This document shows, one piece after another, positions 40,204 to 50,143 of a DNA stretch of 64,000 nucleotides. The stretch lies in the NCBI GenBank assembly GCA_003385635.1, contig QQUY01000001.1, positions 1,899,001 through 1,963,000 on the forward strand, in the 5' to 3' direction. Below the pieces are notes generated by a model, which saw only the letters and a list, made by a program, of their open reading frames with translations, was not told the DNA's origin and did no database searches. The translations under genes were made by a program, and so were the position numbers. The DNA is from Acidobacteriota bacterium (lineage in GTDB: Bacteria; Acidobacteriota; Blastocatellia; Pyrinomonadales; Pyrinomonadaceae). Position 1 is the first letter of the stretch. Each line of letters begins with the position of its first letter.

Positions 40204-43067
40204 TGGATCCGGATCGCTGGAAGAAGATCGACGAACTCGTCGATGCTGCTCTTGAGAAACCTGTCGGCGAGCGTCGCGCATTTGTACGTCTGCGGTCGGA
40301 GGGAGATCAGAGCCTTGAAGATCAAGTCCTGAGACTACTTGAGGCACAGGAGGAGTCGGCCGATTTTCTTGAGCGTTCCGCTATCAGTATGGCGGCTGAA
40401 GCTCTTGCAAAAGAGGCAATCGCGGACGCGTCGTCTTTTGCCGGCAAAAAGATCTCCCATTACAAGATAGAAAAGTTGATCGGGTCCGGAGGAATGGGCG
40501 AGGTCTACCTCGCCTACGACGAAAAGCTTCGACGCAACATCGCCCTAAAGGTTCTTTCGGCCGGGCTTGGCCAAGGCAGCGATCCGGTCAAGCGGTTTGA
40601 AGTCGAAGCTCGCGCTATCTCAAAACTTAATCATCCCGGTATCGTAACGATCTACGATGTCGGCCGTCACGAAGGAATCAATTTCATTGCCACCGAGTTG
40701 GTCGAAGGCCGAACTCTCAGGGATCTCGCAGGTTCAAAGGTTGCGATTCGGGATGCCGTTTCCATTTTCATACAGGTCTGCAGCGCCCTGGCAGCGGCCC
40801 ACAGCGCGGGAATAATTCACCGAGACATAAAACCTGAGAACGTCATGCTCCGGCACGACGGTTACGTAAAGATACTCGATTTCGGTCTGGCAAAACTCAC
40901 ACAGGCGAAAGCCGTTGAAAGCGAGGATCTTGCTTCGACGCGACCCGGATCGGTGATCGGCACCCCCGCATATATGTCCCCCGCGCAGCTCAGCGGGGAA
41001 AAGATCGACCCGCGGACCGACCTGTGGAGTTGCGGTGTAGTGCTTTACGAGATTCTTACCGGATCGAATCCGTTCAGAGGCGCCAACAGACGCGAGACTT
41101 TTGAAAAGATTATTTCAATAACGCCTGAACCGGCCTCGGGACACAACCCTGACATTCCCAAAGAACTTGACCGGGTGATCCTGAAGCTGCTTGAAAAGAA
41201 CCCGTCAGAGGGCTATCAGACCCCAGAGGACCTAAAGGCCGATCTAAGAGGGATAAGACGTGAGATAGATTCCTCTTCTCTCGTTCCGGGAATCTCAGCA
41301 GGCGTTTCCGGTTCCGGAGATCGTTGGTTTCGTTCAGCCGGGGCCATGGCCGCCGGACTCATTCTCCTGGGATCGATCATTTCGGCAGCAGTATATTTTG
41401 TCACCCGCCCTTCAATTCCGGCAGAGACCGATTGGTTTAAAGCAAGCAGTTTGCAATTGACTTTTGAAAGCGGCGCTGAGATCTATCCTTCCATATCCCC
41501 CGACGGAAACTCGTTCGTTTACGCATCGGACAAGGACGGAGACTTTGACATTTACCTCGTAAGGATCGGTGGTTCGAACGAGGTAAATCTCACTGAAGAT
41601 TCGGACGCCGATGATACCATGCCGGCTTTTTCGCCCGACGGATCGTCGATCGCGTTTCGGTCCGAACGCGAGCAGTCAGGAATCTACGTGATGGGCGCAA
41701 CCGGCGAGAGTCCCCGAAGGGTTTCGGATATCGGATTCGATCCAACGTGGTCCCCGGACGGAACAAAGATCGCTGTCGCCTCGCGGTTTCAAGACGTTCC
41801 CTCAGTCCGGAGCCAGAGCGCGATCTATGCGATAGATGTTTCGAACGGTGACAAAAGAAAACTCGTCGAAAACTACTCATATCAGCCTTCCTGGTCGGCC
41901 GACGGTTCGAGGATCGCATACTGGTATACAGAGAACCGGGGAAAGAGAATCGTTTCGACCATACCTTCGGAAGGCGGTGAAAGTGTCGACATTGCTTTCG
42001 AGAGCAATACCAACTGGAATCCCGTCTGGTCGCCGTCCGGGAACTTTCTCTACTACGCAAGCGATCGGGGTGGAAACATGGGCTTCTGGCGCGTCGCAGT
42101 CGAACTTTCGACCGGCAAACCGGCCAGCGAGCACGAAAGCGTTCCTACACCAGCCAAGTTCAACAGACATCCGGGTTTTTCATCTGATGGCCAAAGGATG
42201 ATCTATGTCCAAACGTCGGTCCGTTCTAATTTGCTGACCGCACGGCTCAACAAAAACGGTGATCTCGCGTCAGAACCCAAGTGGCTCACCAGGGGGGATT
42301 TCGAGATCGCCGGTCCACAGATTGTACCCGGGGGTTCAGGCTTCGTAGCGCGTCTGGTCCGGGAGACTCAAGACGACCTTGTCTTTATCGATGCCAACAC
42401 CGGAAACCTCCGTGATCTGACGAATGATCCGCCGTTCGACCGGTACGGCCGGATCTCCCCAGACCGATCGAAGATCGCCTTTGCTTCAGATAGGAGCGGC
42501 ACGTACCAGATCTGGCTGATGAATTTGGACGGAAGCGGACTGGAACAACTGACCGATACGGAAACGATCGCTTCGATCCCGGCCTGGTCGCCCGATGGAA
42601 AACTGCTTTCGTATGACTCGGGCGAGGAGGTGTTTGTAATAGATATGGAGCATTTTGCGGTTACCGGGAAGGTCGAAGTCAGGTCGACATTCCCGAAGAC
42701 CGAAAACGGCGGTTTCCTAAGGGCGTGGGACTGGTCTCCCGATGGAAAGTACATTGCCGGGTCGTACAGCGCGAAGAGCGGATCAGGCGTGGGAATTCTG
42801 GAAATCGCCACAGGCAAATACAATCGGCTGACAAACTACACTTCACTCCCGTCGTGGCTGCCGGACGGCCGCCACATCATATTTCTTCGTGAAGGACGTC
42901 CGAAGATAGCGGATATCGTATCGGGCGAGATCAAAGACGCGTTCCCGGAGATCGAGGGCCACATCAGGAACATCGCCGTAAGCCCCGACGGAAGCACCGT
43001 CTACTTTACGCTTCGCGAAGCTGAATCGAACATCTGGCTGCTCGACGCAATGGAGGCGAACCAGTAG
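40203..43067 (+). CDS. membrane Ser/Thr protein kinase with TolB-like propeller sensor
   Basis: 954 aa. An N-terminal segment of about 75 residues (RWKKIDELVDAALEKPVGERRAFV) typical of sigma-linked kinases precedes the kinase domain (about residues 80-345). Its motifs are GSGGMGEVY, the ATP-binding Lys in IALKVL, catalytic HRDIKPENV, DFG, and an activation loop ending GTPAYMSPAQ; the usual SPEQ Glu is Ala. One transmembrane helix (about 385-403, AAGLILLGSIISAAVYFV) leads to a periplasmic six- or seven-bladed PD40/TolB-type propeller with repeated SPDGxxIAFxS motifs. It probably senses an envelope signal and acts on the coupled ECF sigma factor. Confidence 0.92.
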   Translation: MDPDRWKKIDELVDAALEKPVGERRAFVRLRSEGDQSLEDQVLRLLEAQEESADFLERSAISMAAEALAKEAIADASSFAGKKISHYKIEKLIGSGGMGEVYLAYDEKLRRNIALKVLSAGLGQGSDPVKRFEVEARAISKLNHPGIVTIYDVGRHEGINFIATELVEGRTLRDLAGSKVAIRDAVSIFIQVCSALAAAHSAGIIHRDIKPENVMLRHDGYVKILDFGLAKLTQAKAVESEDLASTRPGSVIGTPAYMSPAQLSGEKIDPRTDLWSCGVVLYEILTGSNPFRGANRRETFEKIISITPEPASGHNPDIPKELDRVILKLLEKNPSEGYQTPEDLKADLRGIRREIDSSSLVPGISAGVSGSGDRWFRSAGAMAAGLILLGSIISAAVYFVTRPSIPAETDWFKASSLQLTFESGAEIYPSISPDGNSFVYASDKDGDFDIYLVRIGGSNEVNLTEDSDADDTMPAFSPDGSSIAFRSEREQSGIYVMGATGESPRRVSDIGFDPTWSPDGTKIAVASRFQDVPSVRSQSAIYAIDVSNGDKRKLVENYSYQPSWSADGSRIAYWYTENRGKRIVSTIPSEGGESVDIAFESNTNWNPVWSPSGNFLYYASDRGGNMGFWRVAVELSTGKPASEHESVPTPAKFNRHPGFSSDGQRMIYVQTSVRSNLLTARLNKNGDLASEPKWLTRGDFEIAGPQIVPGGSGFVARLVRETQDDLVFIDANTGNLRDLTNDPPFDRYGRISPDRSKIAFASDRSGTYQIWLMNLDGSGLEQLTDTETIASIPAWSPDGKLLSYDSGEEVFVIDMEHFAVTGKVEVRSTFPKTENGGFLRAWDWSPDGKYIAGSYSAKSGSGVGILEIATGKYNRLTNYTSLPSWLPDGRHIIFLREGRPKIADIVSGEIKDAFPEIEGHIRNIAVSPDGSTVYFTLREAESNIWLLDAMEANQ

Positions 43068-43251
43068 AAGTTGCTGAGGGTGTGCAACTTCGTCTATGGA
43101 ATGCGCGAGCTTGAGGTATGGCACTTGCGCCGCAGACATCTGACCCGACAGACTCACCCGACTTAACGGACTCAACAGACTCACCGGACCTTCGATAAGC
43201 ATACGGCCGGGATTGATGTATGATATTGGCTTTTCGACAGGAACTGCCGAC

Positions 43252-44652
43252 ATGCTCAGATTTCACAACACTCTTTCGCGCGAAGTTGAGGAATTCAAGC
43301 CTCTCGATGAGGGTAAGGCGAAGGTTTACATATGCGGCCCGACCGTATGGAACTTCGCGCATATCGGCAATTTCCGGACATTCATATTTGGTGACATCCT
43401 TCACCGATACCTGGAGTTCAAGGGATTTGACGTGACTTACGTGATGAATCTCACGGACGTCGATGACCGGATCATAAATGAGTCGGCCGAGCGCGGGATT
43501 GGGATCGATGACATGACCGCTCCGTTCATCGTCGCTTTTCACGAGGACATGGCAGCGCTGAACTGCCTTGAGCCTGACTTTGAACCTCGGGCGACGGATC
43601 ACATCGGCGAGATGATCGACATCATCCGCGCTTTACTGGAGAACGGAAAGGCGTACGAGTCCGATGGCTCAATCTACTACCGTATATCTGCATTTCCGGA
43701 CTACGGCAAGCTGTCGAAGATCAGCTTCGAAGGCAACATCGAAGGCGGAAGCGCGCGAGTCGACACGGACAAATACGACAAAGAAGATGCCCGTGATTTT
43801 GCGCTCTGGAAACTCGTCGACGACCCGGACGCGACCGGATGGGACGCATCCTTCGGACGCGGCAGGCCGGGGTGGCATATCGAATGCTCAGCGATGTCTA
43901 TGAAATATCTCGGTGAGACGTTCGACATTCACGCCGGTGGGATCGACCTTCAGTTTCCGCACCACGAGAACGAGATCGCCCAAAGCGAGGGAGCGACCGG
44001 AAAGACATTCGCCAATTTCTGGCTTCACGGTGAGTTCCTGAAGATCGACAACGAGAAGATGGCGAAGTCTCTCGGGAACGACTACACCTTCCGGGACATT
44101 CGGGATCGCGGTTTTTCGGCACTCGCTATCCGTTATCTTCTCTTGTCCGTACCGTACGGAAAACAGCTGAACTTCACGTTTGAAGGATTAAAGGGAGCTG
44201 AGACCACTGTCGAGAGGCTGAGGAACTTTCGGAGGCTCGTGAGTGACTCCACGACCGGGAACGGTATCGACGGTTCGGCTTTGTCTGCCGCCCGAACCGC
44301 ACTCGAACAGTTCGAATCCGCTATGGACGACGATCTGAATACTTCTCAGGCACTTGCTGCGATCCACAATCTCGTGAAGGAAATCAACAGTCTGATGGCT
44401 GATCGGATGCTGACCAAAGATGAGCGAGACGCGGTTCTACACGCCGTCGCGAAGTTCGATTCCGTTCTGGGGATCTTTGGCGAAGAAGAAAAAGAAGTAC
44501 TCGATGAGGAGATCGATTCGCTTATCGAGGAGCGGGAACGGGCACGCCGGGAACGCGATTTTGCGAAGGCCGACGAGATACGCGACCGACTCGCTGAAAT
44601 GAACATCATTCTCGAGGATACAAAGGACGGCGTTCGCTGGAAGCGCGGCTAG
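43252..44652 (+). CDS. cysS: cysteinyl-tRNA synthetase
   Basis: 466 aa from the ATG at 43252 (MLRFHNTLSREVEEF), with AGGA 9 nt upstream; the track start is 13 codons earlier. It charges tRNA-Cys. Class I signatures: YICGPTVWNFAHIGNFRTF with the zinc Cys and HIGH-like HIGN, GRPGWHIECSAM, HAGGIDLQFPHHENEIAQSE with zinc ligands, and KMAKSLGN as the KMSKS loop. The C-terminal helix bundle reaches ERARRERDFAKADEIRDRLAEMNIILEDTKDGVRWKRG, the standard end. The methyltransferase gene follows 29 bp downstream. Confidence 0.96.
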   Translation: MLRFHNTLSREVEEFKPLDEGKAKVYICGPTVWNFAHIGNFRTFIFGDILHRYLEFKGFDVTYVMNLTDVDDRIINESAERGIGIDDMTAPFIVAFHEDMAALNCLEPDFEPRATDHIGEMIDIIRALLENGKAYESDGSIYYRISAFPDYGKLSKISFEGNIEGGSARVDTDKYDKEDARDFALWKLVDDPDATGWDASFGRGRPGWHIECSAMSMKYLGETFDIHAGGIDLQFPHHENEIAQSEGATGKTFANFWLHGEFLKIDNEKMAKSLGNDYTFRDIRDRGFSALAIRYLLLSVPYGKQLNFTFEGLKGAETTVERLRNFRRLVSDSTTGNGIDGSALSAARTALEQFESAMDDDLNTSQALAAIHNLVKEINSLMADRMLTKDERDAVLHAVAKFDSVLGIFGEEEKEVLDEEIDSLIEERERARRERDFAKADEIRDRLAEMNIILEDTKDGVRWKRG

Positions 44653-44681
44653 ATCTGTTTTCACGTATTTTTCAGTCTTCT

Positions 44682-45515
44682 ATGAGCAAGGCATTCGACC
44701 TTCTGAAATGGGGATTGACCCTTGGCAAGGACGAACAGAATTTCCTCGGAGCAAGATGGGTACCTGCATTCCTGCGGCGGGTGCCGGAACGCTCGAAGCG
44801 CAAATGGGCACTGCGCGTTCTGGACCTGAGTCCACACTACTTTCTCTTCCCAAACAACCCTAAGTACAAGGGCCTTTCAAAAGACGAGTATCTGGAAGCT
44901 ATCGCCGACGATGCCCGAATATCCCGCGAGAAGATCCGCGACTCATTTCTGCTCTCAAAACTGGAAGATGTCGGAAGTCTTATCGATTGGGGATGCGGAC
45001 CCGGCTTTATGGCGAAGGCGCTTTCGCCTCATTTGAAGAAAATCACCGCGGTCGATATATCGGCTGGTGCTCTCGCCTGCGCGGAGATCATAAACGGTGC
45101 AGACAACATCCGTTACATCGTCGGAGATCGCAAAGGACTTTCGACGATCAAGGACGGGTCGGCAGATGCGGTCATCAGTTTTCACTTATTCCAGCACCTT
45201 TCGGATAAGATCGCGAGAATCGTGCTTTCGAATGCTTCGTCAAAGTTGAGGTCCGGTGGAAAGTTGATCGTTCATGTCCAGACAGAGAATGACATCTGGC
45301 GTACCGAAGAAGAATGGAGGTCAGACGAATCCCTGAAAGGCAGGATGAAACTGAGGTACGGACTGAACTGTTTTGGCCGCTCCCAGGTAGATTATCAGCA
45401 AATGCTCGGCGAAGCGGGATTCGAGGTCGAGAGTTTTGAAGATATGTCGGATCTGATGCGGGAGAATTCGACAGAACTCGATGGGCAGGTGATCGTTACC
45501 GCCTACAAGTATTGA
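44682..45515 (+). CDS. class I SAM-dependent methyltransferase
   Basis: 277 aa. The Rossmann core shows motif I LIDWGCGPGFMAKAL, then the acidic strand end ITAVDIS, GDRKGLSTIKDGSADAVISFHLFQHL and KLRSGGKLIVHVQTE. About 100 residues of extra helical sequence precede the core (LGARWVPAFLRRVPERSKRKWALRVLDLSPHYFLFPNNPKY), which recalls sugar- or lipid-modifying methyltransferases. The substrate is not deducible. Its stop codon directly abuts the stop of the convergent ferredoxin gene. Confidence 0.88.
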   Translation: MSKAFDLLKWGLTLGKDEQNFLGARWVPAFLRRVPERSKRKWALRVLDLSPHYFLFPNNPKYKGLSKDEYLEAIADDARISREKIRDSFLLSKLEDVGSLIDWGCGPGFMAKALSPHLKKITAVDISAGALACAEIINGADNIRYIVGDRKGLSTIKDGSADAVISFHLFQHLSDKIARIVLSNASSKLRSGGKLIVHVQTENDIWRTEEEWRSDESLKGRMKLRYGLNCFGRSQVDYQQMLGEAGFEVESFEDMSDLMRENSTELDGQVIVTAYKY

Positions 45516-45911
45516 TCACTCACCGCGACGGTCTACAAGTGCTAGACGCTCTACGATCTCACCTCCGATGAGGTGTTTCTCTACGATCTCTTTCACGTCA
45601 TCGGCACGGACCTGGGCGTACCAAACGTTTTCCGGATAAACGAGGACCGCCGTTCCGATCGAGCAGAAGCCTACGGATCCGCAGTCGGTCAAAAGGATCT
45701 TCCCCTCCGGGTTCCTGCCCTTGGATTCCTTACCGTATCTCAGCCCCCTCGATTCGAGCTCGGCTACAAAAGCCTCTTTCACTTCTGCGCTTCCTACTTT
45801 TGAACAGGACTTGCCGTTGCAGACAAAAACGTGTCTTTCGATCGCTGCCTCCGCGACCGGTGCTAGCTTTAGAAGCGTTTTAGTGTCATCAATGAATTTC
45901 GGATCTGCCAT
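45516..45911 (-). CDS. thioredoxin-like [2Fe-2S] ferredoxin
   Basis: 131 aa. The pattern HVFVCNGKSCSKVGS...ILLTDCGSVGFCSIGTAVLVYPENVWYAQVRADDVKEIVEKHLIGGEIVERL is the thioredoxin-fold 2Fe-2S family (Shethna/NuoE-like), with four cysteines in CxxxxC and CxxxxxC pairs. It carries electrons in the cytosol; the partner is unknown. About 30 residues precede the first Cys strand. It is convergent with the methyltransferase and divergent from the FHA-protease. Confidence 0.9.
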   Translation of the reverse strand: MADPKFIDDTKTLLKLAPVAEAAIERHVFVCNGKSCSKVGSAEVKEAFVAELESRGLRYGKESKGRNPEGKILLTDCGSVGFCSIGTAVLVYPENVWYAQVRADDVKEIVEKHLIGGEIVERLALVDRRGE

Positions 45912-46046
45912 TTTAGCTGATTATCTCAGATCAACCTCAGAAATTATAAGACGCACCCGGAATTCGGTATTTTCGGGGCTCCATTTGAATGCCGGTTGTG
46001 TGATAAAATTTCAAAGCGGTTGAATTTCCCTTCATCCCTGAAACAA

Positions 46047-47663
46047 ATGGCAGACGGCATCATCATTCACGTCTCGGTCGGTAAGGAACGCCGAACAGAA
46101 TATTTCGGCGAAGAGGTGATCCGTATCGGCTCAGACGAGTCCACCGAACTCCAGATACATTCCAAGCTCGTAAAGGAGCGCGGGATGTGGCTGAAGCTCG
46201 AGGTAGGAGAGGGTGTCTATCGGATCATCGATTTCAACGAAAATCTCGGACTCGAGCTAAACGGTATGCCGATAAGGCGCTTCGTCGGTCTTAAAGACGG
46301 AGACGAGATTAGTCTAGGCGATGCGGGAATCACATTCTCATTCTTTTCGCTTGCGTCCGAGTCTTCGCTGATCACGACTAACCGCGACCCGCACATAGCG
46401 CCTTTCATCGAGGAAGCCGCGCTTGAAGCAGCGGCTACCGAAAAACGTGATGACGCGAAAGCGTTTCTGCGCGAGTTCTCGCGCGAGCTACTCCGGGAGG
46501 TCAGCTGGAGTACCAAGCTTATAGTCCTGGCGCTTGTTGTAGCGGTTCTCAGCGCCGTCTTTTATCTTGGCTACGGCTTTTACAGCGAGCTGGCTCTCGC
46601 CCGCGAGCAGTCTGCCAAGCAGAACGAGGGAATGTTCCAGCTTCAGGAACAGCTCAAAGCGGCCCAGGAAGAGATCAAGACGCTCAGCGACAGTAATCAG
46701 GACATCATCAAGAACATTTCCCTCGCGCAGAACCTGAACGTCGAGTACCGCAACGGCGTTGGATTGATTGTAGGCGTGTATGACCTGATCGACAGGCGAA
46801 GCGGCAAGATGCTTCGATACCCTGATCCCGCCGCGATGCGGCCCGAATCGCTCGAGCTTCAGCAGTCGGAAGAAGGCATTTACGAGATCCCCGCAATGCA
46901 GGGACTGACGACGGACGGCAGCGGAACACCGGTCGAGTACGATTTTATAGGCACAGGTTTCCACGTTGGTGACGGATATGTCGTGACCAACCGCCACGTG
47001 ATCCAGCCCTGGACCGAAGATGATCTGGTCAAGCAACTCATGCGCGAGAACGGCGGGCGTGCAAGGATCAAGAAGCTCGTTGTTTACTTTCCAGGGATGA
47101 AGGATCCGTTGCCGCTTGAGATCAGAAAGCTGGGCAACAGAGAGGATGTGGCTGTTGCGACTATCAAGGGTTCCGCGGATCTTGGTGGAATCCCTGTCCT
47201 GCCGCTCGAGACCGATTCTGACTCTTCAGTGATCGGTAAAACAGTAGTTTCGATGGGTTTCCCGAACGGGCCTGACCGCCTGCTTACGATGTTCGACGAC
47301 GCGGATCTGAAGAAGCTTCTTCAGAGGTTTGGCGGTTCGAGGCAGGCTATGATCAGTTATCTTTCGCAAACCGGGAAGATCGTTCCTCTGCTTACCGAAG
47401 GGGTGATCACGGACCTCGACAGCAAGCGTGTCGTTCACGATGCTAAGACAGCTGAAGGGGGATCCGGTGCTCCGTTGTTCGGACAGTCGGGCAGGGTCAT
47501 CGGGGTAAATTTTGGCGTCTTTACGGAAAATTCGGCTTCAAACCTCGCAGTTCCCGTTCGGTTTGCGATCGAATTGCTTGAAGAGGCCGGGTGGTCGCCC
47601 CAGGGAAAGGTCACCCGAGCGCAAACCACGACCGGTGACTCAAAGAACAAATCCGGTGACTAG
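46047..47663 (+). CDS. FHA domain, transmembrane, trypsin-like protease fusion
   Basis: 538 aa from the ATG at 46047; the track start is 17 codons upstream. The N-terminal FHA-like domain (about residues 5-105; RIGSDESTELQIHSKLVKERGMWLKLE, NGMPI...GDEISLGD) should bind phosphothreonine in the cytosol. A transmembrane helix (about 155-178, TKLIVLALVVAVLSAVFYLGYGFY) and a coiled coil follow. Then comes a trypsin-like protease with His in VTNRHVIQ, Asp in REDVAVATI and Ser in EGGSGAPLFG. This would couple cytosolic kinase signalling to an extracytoplasmic protease. The 3' end overlaps the convergent CadC-like gene by 4 bp. Confidence 0.85.
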   Translation: MADGIIIHVSVGKERRTEYFGEEVIRIGSDESTELQIHSKLVKERGMWLKLEVGEGVYRIIDFNENLGLELNGMPIRRFVGLKDGDEISLGDAGITFSFFSLASESSLITTNRDPHIAPFIEEAALEAAATEKRDDAKAFLREFSRELLREVSWSTKLIVLALVVAVLSAVFYLGYGFYSELALAREQSAKQNEGMFQLQEQLKAAQEEIKTLSDSNQDIIKNISLAQNLNVEYRNGVGLIVGVYDLIDRRSGKMLRYPDPAAMRPESLELQQSEEGIYEIPAMQGLTTDGSGTPVEYDFIGTGFHVGDGYVVTNRHVIQPWTEDDLVKQLMRENGGRARIKKLVVYFPGMKDPLPLEIRKLGNREDVAVATIKGSADLGGIPVLPLETDSDSSVIGKTVVSMGFPNGPDRLLTMFDDADLKKLLQRFGGSRQAMISYLSQTGKIVPLLTEGVITDLDSKRVVHDAKTAEGGSGAPLFGQSGRVIGVNFGVFTENSASNLAVPVRFAIELLEEAGWSPQGKVTRAQTTTGDSKNKSGD

Positions 47664-49642
47664 ACCGCGTCCTTCGGTTTCCATCCTTCTGACACCTCAA
47701 TATCCTTTATCAACGCCGAGAATCTGGGATCCTGCCTCAGAGGATCCAGATTGGGCTCGTGCCGCAGAATAAAAAGCTCGACGCCATCGGTCCGAAGAGC
47801 TTCTTCAAGCTTGTTGAACGCTTCTTCATTTTCTCCAAGCGATGCGAATGCCATTGATGCGAGCAGGCCGAAGTTTCCGGCAGGTTCGGATGCCAAAGCG
47901 GCTTCGATCATCTTTTTGGCTTCTGCATCTTTTCCTTTTCTGGCTAGAATTCTGGAAAGAAAGAGTTTGGCCCCCGGATTTGGCTCCCCGTACCCAAGTG
48001 TTTTCCTGAGCCTGGTTTCTACCTGGTCGTATTTGCCTTCGAGTTCCAGCACCTGCAGCTTCCGCCACCTTGCCTCTGCGGCGTTCGGGTCGATCTCGAG
48101 CGCCCTGTCGCAGTATTTATCGGCCTCCTCAGGCTTTCTGGCAAGGTAGTAGAAATGCGCCAGGTAAAGATGAAGATAAGTCGACTGCGGGTCAAGATCG
48201 AGCGCTCGCTTCATCTCGTCAATAGCCGTTTCTATTTCGCCTCTGTTGGCGTACATCCACGCGATCCGGTGCCGTGAATGCGCGTCATTCGGCTTGATCC
48301 GGAGCGATTCTTTCATCAGGTCGAATGCCTCCGCGCCACGCTTTCTTGTCGCATAAACGAGCGCCTTCGCGGCCTTCGCCTCGGCACATTCGGAATCGAG
48401 TTTCAGTGCCTTGTTGGCCATCTCCTCGCCCAGCCGCAGGGCCTTCTCGCGGTCCATTACATCCGAAAGGTAAGTGTGATGTGCGTAGGTGTCGGCCAGG
48501 TACGCATATGCAAGAGCGAAATGGGGGTCCTTCTCGATCGCCTTCTCAAGGTGAACGATCGCACTTTCAAACCCTACCTTCGTATGCTGGCTCCAATACG
48601 CCAGGCCCGTTGAATAAGCCTGGTACGCTTCGGGATCTGAAGTGTACTGTTTGAATGGAAACTCCCTTTCACCGGACTTGAACCCGATCGCGACCTTTTG
48701 CGCGATCCTTTCCGAAATTGCATCCTGAAGCGCGAAGATATCTGAATATTCCTCGTCAAAGGTCTCGGTCCAAAGCTGCTTCTTTTCAGCTACGCTGTAC
48801 AGCTGGGTCGTAACGCGTACTTTTCCGTGTTCGCGCTGAATGGAGCCCTCGATCACATAGTCGACCTTCAAAGATTTTCCGACCTCAAAGAGATCGCTGC
48901 TGTCCTCATTCGCATATCGGATTATCGAAGTTGTCGGCCGGACCGCGATATTCTCGATGTTGGCCAGTTTCGCAATAATCACGTCGGCGATCCCCAACCC
49001 CAATTTTTCGTCTTTCTCACCCGAGATCTGTTTGAACGGGAGCACAGCGATCGAGCCCGATTCTCCACTGGGCGTTCCGGACCAGAATCCGGAGAAATAG
49101 ATCACACCTGCCAGGAGCCCTGCTATGGCGATGACAGACCCGACCGCGGGAACGATTCCGAACGTGGGTTTCCGGCGCGGGACCTGAACGGCAGGGACCG
49201 GCTGAGGCTCAGCCAGATTTGAACCGTTCGTAAAATGCGGAAAGTCGTCGGGCAATGTAATGTGCTGAGATTCTTGGCCAGACAAGTTCTCGTCTTGCTG
49301 CGATTCTTCGCCTACGATCGTCTGGACCGGTGCCACAAACCGATAGCCGGTCTTCGGGATCGTCTCTATAAAAACGAGGTCGCCGCTCTTCTGCTTGAGT
49401 GCCTTGCGGAGCATGTAGACGTGCTGCGTGAGATTCGCTTCTTCGACAAAATTCCCTTCCCAAAGCGTTTCAAGCAACTCATCCTTCTTTAGTACACGTC
49501 CACGGTTTTCGATCAGATATTGCAGTAGTTCAAAGCTCTTCTGCGTCAGCGGGACCGGATCTCCGCTTTCGAGCAGGCGATAATTGACGAGATCGAGACG
49601 AAAGTCGCCGAAATCGTAGTGCTGGACATTGTTTTCTGACAT
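47660..49642 (-). CDS. CadC-like winged-helix regulator with TolB-like and TPR domains
   Basis: 660 aa. The N-terminal OmpR/CadC-type DNA-binding domain (about residues 5-105) reads FGDFRLDLVNYRLLESGDPVPLTQKSFELLQYLIENRGRVLKKDELLETLWEGNFVEEANLTQHVYMLRKAL...IETIPKTGYRFV. A transmembrane helix (about 167-188, VGSVIAIAGLLAGVIYFSGFW) is followed by a TolB-like segment (SIAVLPFKQISGEKDEKLGLGIADVIIAKLANI). TPR units fill the C-terminal half (about 345-640). It is a one-component membrane-bound transcription regulator sensing through its outer domain. This domain order is frequent in Acidobacteria. Its targets are not visible. Confidence 0.88.
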   Translation of the reverse strand: MSENNVQHYDFGDFRLDLVNYRLLESGDPVPLTQKSFELLQYLIENRGRVLKKDELLETLWEGNFVEEANLTQHVYMLRKALKQKSGDLVFIETIPKTGYRFVAPVQTIVGEESQQDENLSGQESQHITLPDDFPHFTNGSNLAEPQPVPAVQVPRRKPTFGIVPAVGSVIAIAGLLAGVIYFSGFWSGTPSGESGSIAVLPFKQISGEKDEKLGLGIADVIIAKLANIENIAVRPTTSIIRYANEDSSDLFEVGKSLKVDYVIEGSIQREHGKVRVTTQLYSVAEKKQLWTETFDEEYSDIFALQDAISERIAQKVAIGFKSGEREFPFKQYTSDPEAYQAYSTGLAYWSQHTKVGFESAIVHLEKAIEKDPHFALAYAYLADTYAHHTYLSDVMDREKALRLGEEMANKALKLDSECAEAKAAKALVYATRKRGAEAFDLMKESLRIKPNDAHSRHRIAWMYANRGEIETAIDEMKRALDLDPQSTYLHLYLAHFYYLARKPEEADKYCDRALEIDPNAAEARWRKLQVLELEGKYDQVETRLRKTLGYGEPNPGAKLFLSRILARKGKDAEAKKMIEAALASEPAGNFGLLASMAFASLGENEEAFNKLEEALRTDGVELFILRHEPNLDPLRQDPRFSALIKDIEVSEGWKPKDAV

Positions 49643-50143
49643 TTGCAGACCCTTAATTCAAAAACAATTTGCCCGAGAAAAAGGTTGTTCAACGGTCCGG
49701 CCCAAGCTTGTAAATTCAAGGGCCGTCCGCTAGATTGCTAGTTTGATCTCATACTGCAGATCGGCTGGCGGACCGGGGACCTCTCTTGGCGAACCGGTTG
49801 TCGGATACTGGATTTGATACCCGGTCCGGGATCAAGGATTGTTATCTGAGAAATCGGCCGAGATGAAGACAGATCGAAATAACTCAAATCGGAGATCAAA
49901 AGACCTGGCCCGCTATTTAGCCTTAGCCTGTACGATGCACCCAATTCTAAGGGTAACCATCAAATCTCCCTAAAATTACGAGATTTTGGATTTTATCCTT
50001 TAAATCACTGGCGTTTCGCGCACTTAGGCGGTTTTGGCTTCTAGCGATTTTAGATTTATTTGATGTGTTTTTGAGCAGTTTTCCCGAACCGGAGGGCATG
50101 GTCGTTCGTGTACCCTTGAGGACGAATAGCACGCACCGTCAGG
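49643..50143. other. 501-bp divergent intergenic region
   Basis: It lies between the CadC-like regulator and the FtsX-type permease. No supported gene. It contains CGGTCC/GGACCG-type short palindromic pieces (about 49770-49830) and an AT-rich stretch near 50040-50075 that could hold the permease promoter. Confidence 0.4.
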
